From Candidatus Woesearchaeota archaeon (GTDB lineage: Archaea > Nanobdellota > Nanobdellia > Woesearchaeales > GW2011-AR4), in the NCBI GenBank assembly GCA_016185815.1, contig JACPMT010000060.1, forward strand, positions 1 to 30,745: DNA of 30,745 nt, written 5' to 3'. The translations under genes were made by a program, and so were the position numbers. Positions 1 through 8,046 of this stretch are shown in pieces. Each line of letters begins with the position of its first letter. Position 1 is the first letter of the stretch. The notes below the pieces were generated by a model that was not told the DNA's origin, made no database searches, and saw only the letters and a list, made by a program, of their open reading frames with translations.

Positions 1-21
1 ACTTTTAATTAAGAGAAAAAA

Positions 22-321
22 ATGAATATGATATTAGAAGAAATATTAACTATTTATGCCAATCATAAGCATATTGCTATGTCTGATTTAAAAGAACGGG
101 AAATAGAAATAGAAGCGATAAAGAGAAATCAAGATGAATATGGTTTTATTTTAAGGGAGGGCATGATTAGTTATATTGTGGAAGAAACCTACAAAGTCTT
201 TGGTGATTTGCAATTTTCAGGAAAACTGAAAAGAGAAGGAAATTGGTTTAATTCACACGGCTATAAATTAAGCGGCTATTTAAGAGTTAAAGGTGAGACT
301 GAGAGAATCAGCTTATTTTAA
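22..321 (+). CDS. Small orphan protein, 99 aa
   Basis: Not recognised. The protein is soluble and charged; the first half is probably helical and rich in Glu, Lys and Ile, and the second half has alternating hydrophobic and polar residues that look like beta strands (around FGDLQFSGKLKREGNWF, residues 60-74). There is no signal peptide, membrane segment or Cys/His cluster. It starts at ATG 22 after an A-rich stretch; anything further upstream is outside the window. Its stop overlaps by four bases the end of the convergent methyltransferase gene, so the two share a 3' border. The coding assignment rests on an ORF filling the gap neatly. Confidence 0.6.
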   Translation: MNMILEEILTIYANHKHIAMSDLKEREIEIEAIKRNQDEYGFILREGMISYIVEETYKVFGDLQFSGKLKREGNWFNSHGYKLSGYLRVKGETERISLF

Positions 322-1265
322 TTCTTTTTAATTTTAGCAACAAAAAAACCTTCTGTATCGTTATCCTGAGGCCAGATTCTTAGGCATTTTTTGGCTTCAT
401 CACTGTATTTTTTATTTTCAAACTCCAAAATTGGGTTGCTTCTTTTTAATTTCAGCTTTATCTCTTCCAATTTTGCATTCCCATATTTATTAATCAAAAA
501 ATCAACAACTTCCTCATTTTCTTCTGGCTCTAAAGAACAAGTTGAATAAACCAAAGTTCCATTTTCCTTCAATAAGTTAAATCCTGTTTCAATCAGCTGC
601 TTTTGCGTTATTGAAAGCCTTCTCACCATGTCAGGGTTCCAGATGCCGATTGTTTTCAGGCTCTTCCTTATCGTGCCATTTCCAGAGCAAGGAGCATCAA
701 CAAGAACCTTGTCAAACTCAATGCCGGATTTCTTGAACCACTGCCCTTCCATAAGCGTAATTATGGCATTTGTAACCCCGCATCTTTGAAGATTTATTGA
801 CAATGGCTTCATCCTTTCATAAGTGTAATCATTTGCTATAAGAATGCCCTTGTTTTGCATGTACTGCGCGATTTGCGTTGTCTTGCTTCCGGGAGAGGCA
901 GCAATATCCAAGACAATATCGCTTGGCTTTGGCTCCAGAACAATCGGCGGAATCATTGAGGCTGCTTCCTGGAGGTAGAAATAACCCAAAGAATGCTCGA
1001 TTAGATTCCCAACATCTCTCCTCTCCTTTTTGACATGCTCAATCCAGAAGCCTTCCCTGCACCATGGAATTTGCTCCAAATCCCAGTTTTTTTCCAATCT
1101 TTTTTTTAAATCGTTTATTGGTATTTTTAATGTGTTGACTCTTATTGAGCGCCTTAAGAAAGACAAAGAGCACTGCCTGAATTCTTCCCAATCCGTAAGG
1201 TTTGAATATCTTTCGATGAATCTGGGTTTGAATTGGACGTGCTTTTGTTTATAATCTTGGTTCAT
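318..1265 (-). CDS. NOL1/NOP2/Sun-family RNA cytosine-C5 methyltransferase
   Basis: SAM-dependent m5C methyltransferase, probably acting on tRNA or rRNA. The SAM-binding motif is DIAASPGSKT (residues 120-129). Both family cysteines are present: Cys193 in PCSG and the catalytic Cys243 in STCSL. An N-terminal RNA-binding region of the family (about 1-100) includes RRSIRVNTLK. The C-terminus WPQDNDTEGFFVAKI is the family's closing strand. At 315 aa it is a typical archaeal size without a PUA extension. Which RNA and position it modifies cannot be told from sequence. It is convergent with the 99-aa orphan and lies downstream of the patatin gene on the same strand with a 24-nt gap. Confidence 0.93.
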   Translation of the reverse strand: MNQDYKQKHVQFKPRFIERYSNLTDWEEFRQCSLSFLRRSIRVNTLKIPINDLKKRLEKNWDLEQIPWCREGFWIEHVKKERRDVGNLIEHSLGYFYLQEAASMIPPIVLEPKPSDIVLDIAASPGSKTTQIAQYMQNKGILIANDYTYERMKPLSINLQRCGVTNAIITLMEGQWFKKSGIEFDKVLVDAPCSGNGTIRKSLKTIGIWNPDMVRRLSITQKQLIETGFNLLKENGTLVYSTCSLEPEENEEVVDFLINKYGNAKLEEIKLKLKRSNPILEFENKKYSDEAKKCLRIWPQDNDTEGFFVAKIKKN

Positions 1266-1289
1266 TATGGAAAGAAATTAAATAATGTA

Positions 1290-2483
1290 TTAAAGCCTTT
1301 GTGTAGAAGGGTTGGAATGGCTTCTATGGGCATCTTTCATACCGCGTAATATGCTGATTATGCCCGATTTATGGTTGTTTTTTGGCACAGGCTCTTTTGC
1401 AGGAACAAGTTCTAATTTTCTTTGAAGTGAATAGTCTCTTATTGCCGCATCTGCTGCTTTATAACCAAAATCCACAAGCTTTACTGGAACGCCGCTTTCC
1501 GCCATTGAAGTATGTTCCATATAAGGTGCTATTACCATAACTCCTGGCATTTTACCCCTGATGACATCTTCAACCGGCATTCCAATATTCGCTAAAACAT
1601 CTTCGCTGTAATCAAACCAGTCTCTTGTGGCTGCGGCAGATGAAAAAATTTCTACATCGCGCATAATCTTTTTTCCCACCTTGCTTTTTAATACAAGCGG
1701 ATGGGTAAGAAGTTGCAATAATAAGTGCGGAATACTCTCCGGCGGTTCCCTTTTTCCGATACTGATTGGATACTCTTGTCTTCCAAGATAAACATCAATG
1801 AGCATATCATAATCTGTCGCAGTTATATACCTAAGTGCCGACTTCCGCAAGGTACCGCCATCGATAAGGGTATCGCCTTCCTTAACTAAGATGTTTCCAT
1901 AGGCATCATGAATTGGAGGGTACTTCCAACCTTCTTCCTCGATTAAGCCCGCTACTGCTACAGTAGCATCAAGCGCATCCACAATCTTTGTACCTTTTCC
2001 GACTTCTCCGAAAACAACATCTTTTCCCATTGTCAGATTATGCACAACAACGCGCAGTTTTGGGGCATCCCTAAATGTCCTTTCATCAACAAGTCTTCTA
2101 AAAAAGTTTTTTAAAGGGGCTTTGTCCACAAATCCACTATAAGAAAAGAAATTAATTGCACGAATAAGCTTATAAAAATTAGGATCTTCCCGCAGAATGT
2201 GTTCAAGCTTATATGCGGGTCCAGAATAACTTTGAAATCGCTCGGGATGCTCCAAATAATCTATCTCCAGCGCAGACCAGCCTGCTGCCACCATTGCGCC
2301 TGACGATACGCCCACTATCAAGTCAATTGATTCTATAACGCCTTTTTTCCGCACTTCCTCGTCTAAACGCTTCATCACTCCTATATGAGCAGAGCCTTTT
2401 CTTCCTGCACCGCTTAACGATATTGCGGAAGTTCTTTTAGATATAGTATGTCCGTTACCAGCATCACCAGATATATATAACAT
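1290..2483 (-). CDS. Patatin-like phospholipase / acyl hydrolase
   Basis: Contains the patatin Ser-Asp dyad. The oxyanion-hole glycine motif is GAGRKG (residues 25-30), the nucleophile elbow GVSSG puts Ser60 at the active site, and the second catalytic residue is Asp208 in LIDGG. Known family members cleave acyl esters of glycerolipids; the substrate here is unknown. There is no signal peptide, so it probably acts in the cytoplasm or at the inner membrane face. The C-terminal 60 residues are basic and Pro/Ser-rich, without a clear domain. The ATG at 2483 is chosen because a minus-strand TATA-like box (about 2510-2520) lies about 30 bp upstream. Confidence 0.88.
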   Translation of the reverse strand: MLYISGDAGNGHTISKRTSAISLSGAGRKGSAHIGVMKRLDEEVRKKGVIESIDLIVGVSSGAMVAAGWSALEIDYLEHPERFQSYSGPAYKLEHILREDPNFYKLIRAINFFSYSGFVDKAPLKNFFRRLVDERTFRDAPKLRVVVHNLTMGKDVVFGEVGKGTKIVDALDATVAVAGLIEEEGWKYPPIHDAYGNILVKEGDTLIDGGTLRKSALRYITATDYDMLIDVYLGRQEYPISIGKREPPESIPHLLLQLLTHPLVLKSKVGKKIMRDVEIFSSAAATRDWFDYSEDVLANIGMPVEDVIRGKMPGVMVIAPYMEHTSMAESGVPVKLVDFGYKAADAAIRDYSLQRKLELVPAKEPVPKNNHKSGIISILRGMKDAHRSHSNPSTQRL

Positions 2484-2529
2484 TTTAGAGATGGCATTCT
2501 GAAAAACCTAACTTATAAACTTTTCTTTT

Positions 2530-4491
2530 TTACAGCCTTTTCACCATATAAACCCCTTCCAGCTCGTACCCAAACTTCCTGAAATACTCCCTTGCACCTA
2601 TACCAGAAATAACTACCATCTTGTCTTTTCTATTTTGCCTTGTAATCTCCTCAGCTTTTGCCAAAAGGTTTTTTCCAATTCCCCTGTGCTGGAAGCTTTC
2701 ATCAGATTTCCTGCCAATCTGCGCAGCAGATGAAAATACATGAAGCTCCCTGATAAGGGCTGAAGTTGATGTAATCTCTTCCCTTAAAAACTGCGATGGA
2801 AATCTCATTCTGCAGAATCCAAACAATACATCATTTTCCAAGTCTTCTGCAGCAATAAAGAATTCCTTGCCATGGGACGCTTCATATTCGGTAATTGTAG
2901 TTTGAATATTGTTAATGCTAATTTTTTTATTGTTTTTTAAATGAAATCCAGCCTCTCTGCATCTGATGCATTTACAGTTGATATTCCTTTCTTTGCAAAT
3001 CTTCTCAACATACTGCCTTAAATTAGTCCTGTCAACTCCAGAGGCTGTAGCAAATGTAGGAATGTCTCTTTGAATGCGCATGATTCTCAAATATTTAGGT
3101 ACATACCTCTTTGCTTCTGCAATTATCTCTGCTGCTTCCTTTGTTGTCAATGGCGTAAAGCTCCCATTTTTCCAATCGTCATACAATTTTGTGCCTTCCA
3201 TCACCATGCATGGATATATTTTCAGCATGTCCGGCTTGTAATCTTGATTTTCAAACAATTGCTTCAATCCATTCAAATCCATCTCTTTTGTTGTCAATGG
3301 CAAGCCCGGCATGTAATGGCAGTTTATCTTGAAGCCCAAGTCCTTCAGAATTCTAATTGACTCGATGTTGTCAGCAACTGTGTTGCCGCGATTTGTCGCC
3401 TCAAGAACGGCATCATAGACGCTTTGAACTCCAATCTCAACCCTTGTGCAGCCCAATTCCAGCATCAGGTTTCCATGGTAAAGCTTGCCGAAGTCGCTTT
3501 TTGTCTCTATAGTTAATCCAACGCATCTTATGAAGGAAGTTTCGTTCTCTTTTTGCATTTGCTTTAATGAAATGTTTGGATTGTTTTCAGTTTTTAATTT
3601 GTTTTGTATTTTTTTTATTGCTAAAGTGTTTGTATTTTCTACATTATTTTCAATGATATTTAGTGATGTGTTTGATGCAGACACAGATATTTCATTTTGA
3701 TTATTGTTTTCTAACTTTCCTAACGCAATACTTACCTTATTATTTTTAAAAAACAACTCGTCTATTTCTTTATTGACTCCAAAATCATCCAACTCCAGAT
3801 TTTTAATGTACAACAACTTTTGCTGTATTCTTTTTGTCCTTTTGTCTTCTTCATTCAATGTTCTCGGCAGTTCAAAGAATTTCTTGAAATTCAAAATGTC
3901 CAAATTCCCTTCTTTGTCAAAAAATAAGCTTGAGAAGTCATTCATTGCCTTCAAGGCATATTTTACAAAATATTCCTGATATGCCTTGGGAAAAAATGTA
4001 AATGTTCCTCCCTGGATTATTATCTCTGCCTTGTCAGGGACTTTGCCCATTGCAACATAATGCTCCAGCCTGTTGAATACAATAAGATAAGGGTCATAAT
4101 TGTTTCTTATAGCCCTTCTTGTTGAAGGCTCTTTTCCGGTGTAGCTTTGAGGGACATTGCCAAAAAAACTTCCGGGACCGCCAGGGCAGTAGGTGCAGGG
4201 GCCGATTCCCTTCATTGTGTGCGGGCACGGATAAGGCTCTGACATCAAGGCAATCGGCGCAACCCCGCTTATAGTCCTTACGGGCTTTAGCGAAAGCAGC
4301 TCCCTGAAGTTTTCCCGTTCATCCTCGGAAGCGGCAAAGTAAATGTCTGCGTTTTTCGGGACTTGTTTTATTTTGTTTTTATACTTGTCCAGGATTTTTA
4401 ATTTCAATTGGTTTAATTCGTGCTTGGTTTTTGGATTATTTTTCTTGATTTCTCCCATTATTTCCGTGCAAACTTGCCTTAAATTGCCCAT
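2530..4491 (-). CDS. elp3: Elp3-like tRNA U34 modification enzyme (radical SAM plus GNAT), with insertion
   Basis: Archaeal Elp3 uses a radical-SAM domain and an acetyl-CoA-binding GNAT domain to build cm5U-type modifications on wobble uridine of tRNA. The cluster cysteines are Cys89, Cys99 and Cys102, in CPHTMKGIGPCTYCPGGPGS. Further family signatures are EIIIQGGTFTFFP (157-168), VGLTIETKSDFG (324-335) and IGVQSVYD (353-360). A Cys-rich zinc site follows (Cys499, 506, 508, 511). The C-terminal GNAT domain has the acetyl-CoA loop QHRGIGKNLL (601-610). At 653 aa it is longer than the roughly 530-550 aa usual for the family; the excess is an Asn/Lys-rich insertion near residues 190-320, inside the radical-SAM domain. 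No other Elongator subunit is encoded nearby. Confidence 0.95.
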   Translation of the reverse strand: MGNLRQVCTEIMGEIKKNNPKTKHELNQLKLKILDKYKNKIKQVPKNADIYFAASEDERENFRELLSLKPVRTISGVAPIALMSEPYPCPHTMKGIGPCTYCPGGPGSFFGNVPQSYTGKEPSTRRAIRNNYDPYLIVFNRLEHYVAMGKVPDKAEIIIQGGTFTFFPKAYQEYFVKYALKAMNDFSSLFFDKEGNLDILNFKKFFELPRTLNEEDKRTKRIQQKLLYIKNLELDDFGVNKEIDELFFKNNKVSIALGKLENNNQNEISVSASNTSLNIIENNVENTNTLAIKKIQNKLKTENNPNISLKQMQKENETSFIRCVGLTIETKSDFGKLYHGNLMLELGCTRVEIGVQSVYDAVLEATNRGNTVADNIESIRILKDLGFKINCHYMPGLPLTTKEMDLNGLKQLFENQDYKPDMLKIYPCMVMEGTKLYDDWKNGSFTPLTTKEAAEIIAEAKRYVPKYLRIMRIQRDIPTFATASGVDRTNLRQYVEKICKERNINCKCIRCREAGFHLKNNKKISINNIQTTITEYEASHGKEFFIAAEDLENDVLFGFCRMRFPSQFLREEITSTSALIRELHVFSSAAQIGRKSDESFQHRGIGKNLLAKAEEITRQNRKDKMVVISGIGAREYFRKFGYELEGVYMVKRL

Positions 4492-4537
4492 AAATTATAG
4501 AATTAATTTTTCCTATTTAAATGTTGACATCAAAAAA

Positions 4538-7159
4538 CTAGGCTTCAACCAATTCATTTCTTGTCTTTACATGCTTTGATACCTCAATTGTTATCGCGCC
4601 AATGCTGGACACCATCATAATGACTACAAACTCCAGAATGCCAATCGGGGCCATATCCAAAAACCTGCCGAAAGAAGGTATAAATATTGAGGTTGCAATT
4701 ACTGCAAAAGAGCTTAAGACAGCAAGCACCAAATATTTGTTCTTGAAAATACCGACTTTAAATGCTGGGTATATTGTCGACCTTGATGCAAATGCCTGGT
4801 AAAGCTCAAACATGCTGATGGTTAAGAAAGTTGCTGTTTGCGCCTGCAAAAGGTTGTCTTTTTTGAAATAAAACCAGCTAAATACCAGCAGCGCAACTAT
4901 AGTCATCGCAATTGGATAATAAACAAGAAACGGATTTAGTCCTTTATATATTGGCTCGTCCTGCTTTCTCGGCTTCCTTGACATTGCATTCGGCTCAAAA
5001 GGGTCGGCGCTTAAGGCAAGAGCAGGCAGCCCGTCTGTAACAAGATTAATCAGCAGTATTTGTGTTGCTGTCAACGGCAAAGGCAGCCCAAATACTATGC
5101 CAAAGAATATTATAAGAACCTCGCTTATGTTTCCTGACAGCAAAAATCCAATATATTTCCTGATATTGTTATAAACTCCCCTGCCCTCTTCAATAGCATT
5201 CACGATTGACGCAAAGTTATCATCTGTTAAAATCATTGCACTTGCTTCCTTGCTTACATCAGTTCCTGTAATGCCCATCGCAATCCCTATATCCGCCCTT
5301 TTAAGCGCAGGCGCGTCATTTACCCCATCTCCTGTCATTGCGACAACATGCCCTTTTTTCTTCAGCGCATCAACGATTTTTATCTTGTGCTCCGGGTTGA
5401 CCCTTGCGAAAATTACAATGTCTTCAACCCAGTCTTCAAGGTTTTTTATTTCATCAAGCTTTGCGCCTGTAATTGCCTTTCCTGTCAATCCAATCTCTTT
5501 TGCAACAGCCCTTGCGGTAATTTCATGGTCGCCTGTAATCATGATAACCTTGATTCCTGCTTTCTTGCACTTTTCAACCGCTATTTTCACTTCTTCCCTT
5601 GGAGGATCAATCATACCCTGCAAGCCTACAAAAATCAGGTTTTTTTCTGGATTTGTGTCAACCAAAGTTTTGTAAGCAAATCCAAGAACCCTTAATGCTT
5701 CATCAGCAAACTCTTTGTTTATTTCAAGGATTTCTTTTTTTCCTTCCTCGGTTAATTTCTTTGCCTTTCCGTTTATATAAGCATAGTTGCATAATTTTAA
5801 CACAACCTCAGGAGCGCCTTTGACATAAGCAATTTTCTCGCCGTGGCGCTTGTGGATTGTAGTCATCATCTTCCTTTCGCTTGTGAACTCTATCTCGTCA
5901 ATTCTTTTATATTCTATTTCGAGCTCTTCTTTTATCAAGCCAGCTTTTGCAGCGCTTACAATTAAAGAGCCTTCTGTAGGATCTCCAATCAAACTATTGT
6001 CTTTTAGCTCGGCATTGTTGTTTAGCGCACCTATCCTTAACAAAAGCTCAATTTCATCAATTCCGGCAGGTTTTCCCTTGTACAAGAATTGCCCTTTTGT
6101 TTCATATCCGACACCCTCAACATCGATTATTTTCCCATTTGCAAACAATTTCTTTACAGTCATTTCATTTACAGTTAAAGTTCCTGTCTTGTCTGTGCAG
6201 ATGACAGTTGTTGAGCCAAGTGTCTCAACGCTTGGCAGCCTTCTCACCAGTGCGTTTCTTTTTAGCATTCGCTGGGTGCCAATGGCTAATGCTATTGTAA
6301 CAACAGCCGGCAATCCCTCTGGAATGGCTGCAACAGCTATAGCCACTGATATAAGCGACATGTCTATAACTGAGGCTTTATGCACCAGCAAGCCTGTGAC
6401 TAAAATAACAGCAGCTATTGCCATTACAACCTTTCCCAGCGTTGTTCCAAGCTGGTCCATCTTTTTCTGCAGAGGAGTTGGCTCTGGTTTGACTTGCTCT
6501 ATCATAGCTGCGATTTTTCCAATTTCCGTCTGCATTCCAGTTGCAGCAACAACTGCCTTTGCCCTTCCGCTCACGACAATCGTGCCGGAGAAAACCATAT
6601 TTTTCATGTCTGCTACAGGCATTTTTTCAGAAAGGACATCTGTATTCTTCTTTACCGGCTGGGACTCGCCTGTCAAAGCTGCTTCCTGTGCTTGCAGATT
6701 AAAAACCTCAATCAGCCTTGAGTCTGCAGGGACTTTGTCGCCCGTTTCAAGAACAATAATGTCGCCTGGCACAAGCTGCTTGGCATCAATCTCCTTTTTC
6801 TGCCCGTCCCTGATTACAGTTGCTACCAGCGAGGTTAATTTTTTTAAGGCTTCTATCGCTCTTTCAGCACGGTATTCCTGAATAAAGCCGAGAACTGCGA
6901 TTAAGACTACTATTATTAAAATAACAATTGCATCTATGTATTCCTTAAGAAATGCGGAAATTATTGTAGCTACAATCAAAATCCAGATGACAACGCTGTT
7001 AAACTGCCCGATAAAAATCTTCCAAGGAGAAATTTTTTTTGCTTCTTTTATTTCGTTCAAGCCATATTGCTTCAGCCTTTCCTCTGCTTCCTGCTGGCTT
7101 AGCCCCTTGTCTGACGTGCTTAATTCCTTCAGGGCCTGCTCAATGGTTTTATTGTGCAT
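4538..7159 (-). CDS. P-type Ca2+-transporting ATPase (type IIA, SERCA/PMR1-like)
   Basis: Membrane cation pump of 873 aa. P-type motifs in order: TGES (163-166, actuator), PEGLP in M4 (280-284), the phosphorylated Asp323 in DKTGTLT, KGAP (447-450, nucleotide domain), and TGDGVNDAP (609-617). Cation-site residues match SERCA: Glu281 in M4, Asn677 and Glu680 in M5 (GNISE), Asn705/Thr708/Asp709 in M6 (NLVTDGLPA) and Glu785 in M8. Plasma-membrane Ca pumps lack the M5 Glu, so two Ca2+ sites are plausible. The N-terminus has the cation-ATPase N domain and the C-terminus the last membrane hairpins. The start lies 3 nt after the stop of the upstream Cys-rich gene, so the two form an operon. Ion specificity is inferred from the residues. 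Confidence 0.95.
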   Translation of the reverse strand: MHNKTIEQALKELSTSDKGLSQQEAEERLKQYGLNEIKEAKKISPWKIFIGQFNSVVIWILIVATIISAFLKEYIDAIVILIIVVLIAVLGFIQEYRAERAIEALKKLTSLVATVIRDGQKKEIDAKQLVPGDIIVLETGDKVPADSRLIEVFNLQAQEAALTGESQPVKKNTDVLSEKMPVADMKNMVFSGTIVVSGRAKAVVAATGMQTEIGKIAAMIEQVKPEPTPLQKKMDQLGTTLGKVVMAIAAVILVTGLLVHKASVIDMSLISVAIAVAAIPEGLPAVVTIALAIGTQRMLKRNALVRRLPSVETLGSTTVICTDKTGTLTVNEMTVKKLFANGKIIDVEGVGYETKGQFLYKGKPAGIDEIELLLRIGALNNNAELKDNSLIGDPTEGSLIVSAAKAGLIKEELEIEYKRIDEIEFTSERKMMTTIHKRHGEKIAYVKGAPEVVLKLCNYAYINGKAKKLTEEGKKEILEINKEFADEALRVLGFAYKTLVDTNPEKNLIFVGLQGMIDPPREEVKIAVEKCKKAGIKVIMITGDHEITARAVAKEIGLTGKAITGAKLDEIKNLEDWVEDIVIFARVNPEHKIKIVDALKKKGHVVAMTGDGVNDAPALKRADIGIAMGITGTDVSKEASAMILTDDNFASIVNAIEEGRGVYNNIRKYIGFLLSGNISEVLIIFFGIVFGLPLPLTATQILLINLVTDGLPALALSADPFEPNAMSRKPRKQDEPIYKGLNPFLVYYPIAMTIVALLVFSWFYFKKDNLLQAQTATFLTISMFELYQAFASRSTIYPAFKVGIFKNKYLVLAVLSSFAVIATSIFIPSFGRFLDMAPIGILEFVVIMMVSSIGAITIEVSKHVKTRNELVEA

Positions 7160-7162
7160 ATT

Positions 7163-7498
7163 TTAGAAATAATCAGTATTACTCACATTGTCCTCTTTTG
7201 CCTTTGTTTTCATATCCTTCAGCTTTATTATGAAGTACTCCAGACAGTCCAGGCCGCAGAAGCTCGCCTTCTTTTTGAAGTCATCTGGGCCGAATACTAA
7301 AGTATAGTTGTTTGTCTTGTAAAAATTCAGTTGGTTCGAGCAAGTTGCGCAGGTTTTTTCATGCTCCTTCAATTTCCTTTTTATTTTTTCCTCCAGCAGT
7401 TTTTTTACTGTTATCGCTCCGCTGTCCAAGTCATTTTTGAAGCGCATAATCTCGTTGTAATCCAAAATGTCAAAAACTTCCTCGAATTTCCTGCTCAT
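7163..7498 (-). CDS. Small Cys-rich (putative zinc-binding) protein, 111 aa
   Basis: Function unknown. A basic, helical N-terminal half (1-48) is followed by a paired-Cys module: Cys50-x2-Cys53 and, 27 residues on, Cys81-x3-Cys85, separated by a short beta-like stretch (NYTLVFGPDD). This suggests a treble-clef or zinc-ribbon fold. The ATG at 7498 is preferred over an in-frame GTG at 7507 because a GAGGTGA Shine-Dalgarno sequence sits just upstream of the ATG and contains that GTG. It is the first gene of an operon with the Ca2+-type ATPase, so a regulatory or assembly role for the pump is possible but unproven. Its 5' leader contains a structured repeat (7544-7690). Confidence 0.75.
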   Translation of the reverse strand: MSRKFEEVFDILDYNEIMRFKNDLDSGAITVKKLLEEKIKRKLKEHEKTCATCSNQLNFYKTNNYTLVFGPDDFKKKASFCGLDCLEYFIIKLKDMKTKAKEDNVSNTDYF

Positions 7499-7543
7499 TA
7501 AGCTCACCTCATTTGTTTATTTTTGTATTACGAAATTTTATAA

Positions 7544-7690
7544 TCTTCAATCCGTGCCTTCGGCACATTATTTTGTGCTCGGCAAATTTTTTCCTGCCAT
7601 TAAAATTTGCCTCGCCCATTATTACATTAAAACGCACAAGCGGGTTACCTTCTGCACCAAGCATTCAAAGGTCGCTCTAGTTTTTTGATT
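7544..7690 (-). repeat. Dispersed structured repeat, copy A (promoter-like module plus hairpin leader)
   Basis: On the minus strand this runs as module 1 (about 7636-7690, containing CTAGAGCGACC and GCAGAAGGTAACCCGCTTG) followed by module 2 (7544-7620). Module 2 contains an inverted repeat with 10-bp arms (plus-strand arms 7581-7590 and 7602-7611) and a 5-bp hairpin with 3-nt loop (7554-7566, GTGCCTTCGGCAC). Twenty-four bases at 7544-7567 are identical to copy C at 25505-25528. It lies in the 5' leader of the Cys-rich/ATPase operon, ending about 45 nt before its ATG. A structured leader RNA or a small non-autonomous repeat would both fit. Confidence 0.75.
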
Positions 7691-7729
7691 AATTTTTTAT
7701 TGGTTTATTTTTAATGTATAATCAAAACC

Positions 7730-7903
7730 TTATTTTTCACCTCCAAGCTCTTCAAACTTGACGTACCACTTGTTTGCCTCCTCGTCAAACGCAAAAATAA
7801 CGTTGTATTTCTTTTTCCTGTCAAGAGCAAATAGAAGCGGCATTGGGATGGTAGTTTCAAAGCTGGAGCCGCGCTTGTATAGCTTTCTTCTGAATTCAGC
7901 CAT
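7730..7903 (-). CDS. AbrB/SpoVT-like small protein, 57 aa
   Basis: A 57-residue protein whose N-terminal half, RKLYKRGSSFETTIPMPLLF (residues 6-25), resembles a swapped-hairpin AbrB-type strand-turn-strand (basic strand, Gly-Ser-Ser turn, then the TIP-hydrophobic strand). The C-terminal half (KKYNVIFAFDEEANKWYVKFEE) looks like a beta hairpin. AbrB-type proteins bind DNA as dimers and often regulate their own gene. This one is transcribed divergently from dtdA, and its start is 2 bp from an array of 12-bp direct repeats, which makes it a candidate ligand of those repeats. The fold assignment comes from pattern only. A minus-strand TATA-like box lies at about 7935-7945. Confidence 0.7.
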   Translation of the reverse strand: MAEFRRKLYKRGSSFETTIPMPLLFALDRKKKYNVIFAFDEEANKWYVKFEELGGEK

Positions 7904-7905
7904 TT

Positions 7906-7941
7906 TACTTATTTTTTTACTTAATAAAATACTTATTTATA
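7906..7941. repeat. Three 12-bp direct repeats, array 1 (TACTTATTTNNN)
   Basis: Three tandem 12-bp units start at 7906, 7918 and 7930: TACTTATTTTTT, TACTTAATAAAA and TACTTATTTATA. The octamer TACTTATT is exact in two copies and has one change in the middle copy. The array lies directly before the start codon of the AbrB-like gene and overlaps the expected promoter and transcription start of that gene, so it is placed to act as an operator. Confidence 0.8.
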
Positions 7942-7978
7942 AATTTACTGATATTTAGTTTGAGCTTATCAAGAAACA

Positions 7979-8014
7979 TACTTATTTGATTACTTATTTA
8001 AATACTTATCTAAA
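7979..8014. repeat. Three 12-bp direct repeats, array 2 (TACTTATTTNNN)
   Basis: A second triplet at the same exact 12-bp spacing starts at 7979, 7991 and 8003: TACTTATTTGAT, TACTTATTTAAA and TACTTATCTAAA. It ends just upstream of the TATA-like box for dtdA (about 8017-8026), where a bound protein could affect TFB or TBP access. The two triplets are in the same orientation, and their equivalent units are 73 bp apart (7906 to 7979). Confidence 0.8.
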
Positions 8015-8015
8015 G

Positions 8016-8026
8016 ATTTTTATATT
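8016..8026 (+). promoter_or_regulatory. TATA-like box for dtdA
   Basis: The stretch TTTTTATATT is centred about 25 bp before ATG 8047. This predicts a leaderless transcript starting at that ATG and argues against the in-frame TTG at 8038 as the start. Confidence 0.6.
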
Positions 8027-8046
8027 CTTCTGGTTTTTTGCGTGAA

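Noticed and set aside
5850..6881. A 343-codon open frame on the plus strand
   Set aside because: It is the antisense shadow of the P-type ATPase, whose motifs are unmistakable on the minus strand; the translation is a Ser/Ile/Pro-rich mirror with no motif.
7467..7688. A 73-codon plus-strand frame across repeat copy A
   Set aside because: It is antisense to the Cys-rich gene start and runs through the hairpin element; no conserved protein pattern.
7906..8014. 12-bp repeat arrays as a CRISPR or replication iteron set
   Set aside because: Units are far too short and there are no spacers for a CRISPR; no origin-binding protein gene or AT-rich unwinding region specific to an origin is apparent. 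The position between divergent promoters fits an operator better.
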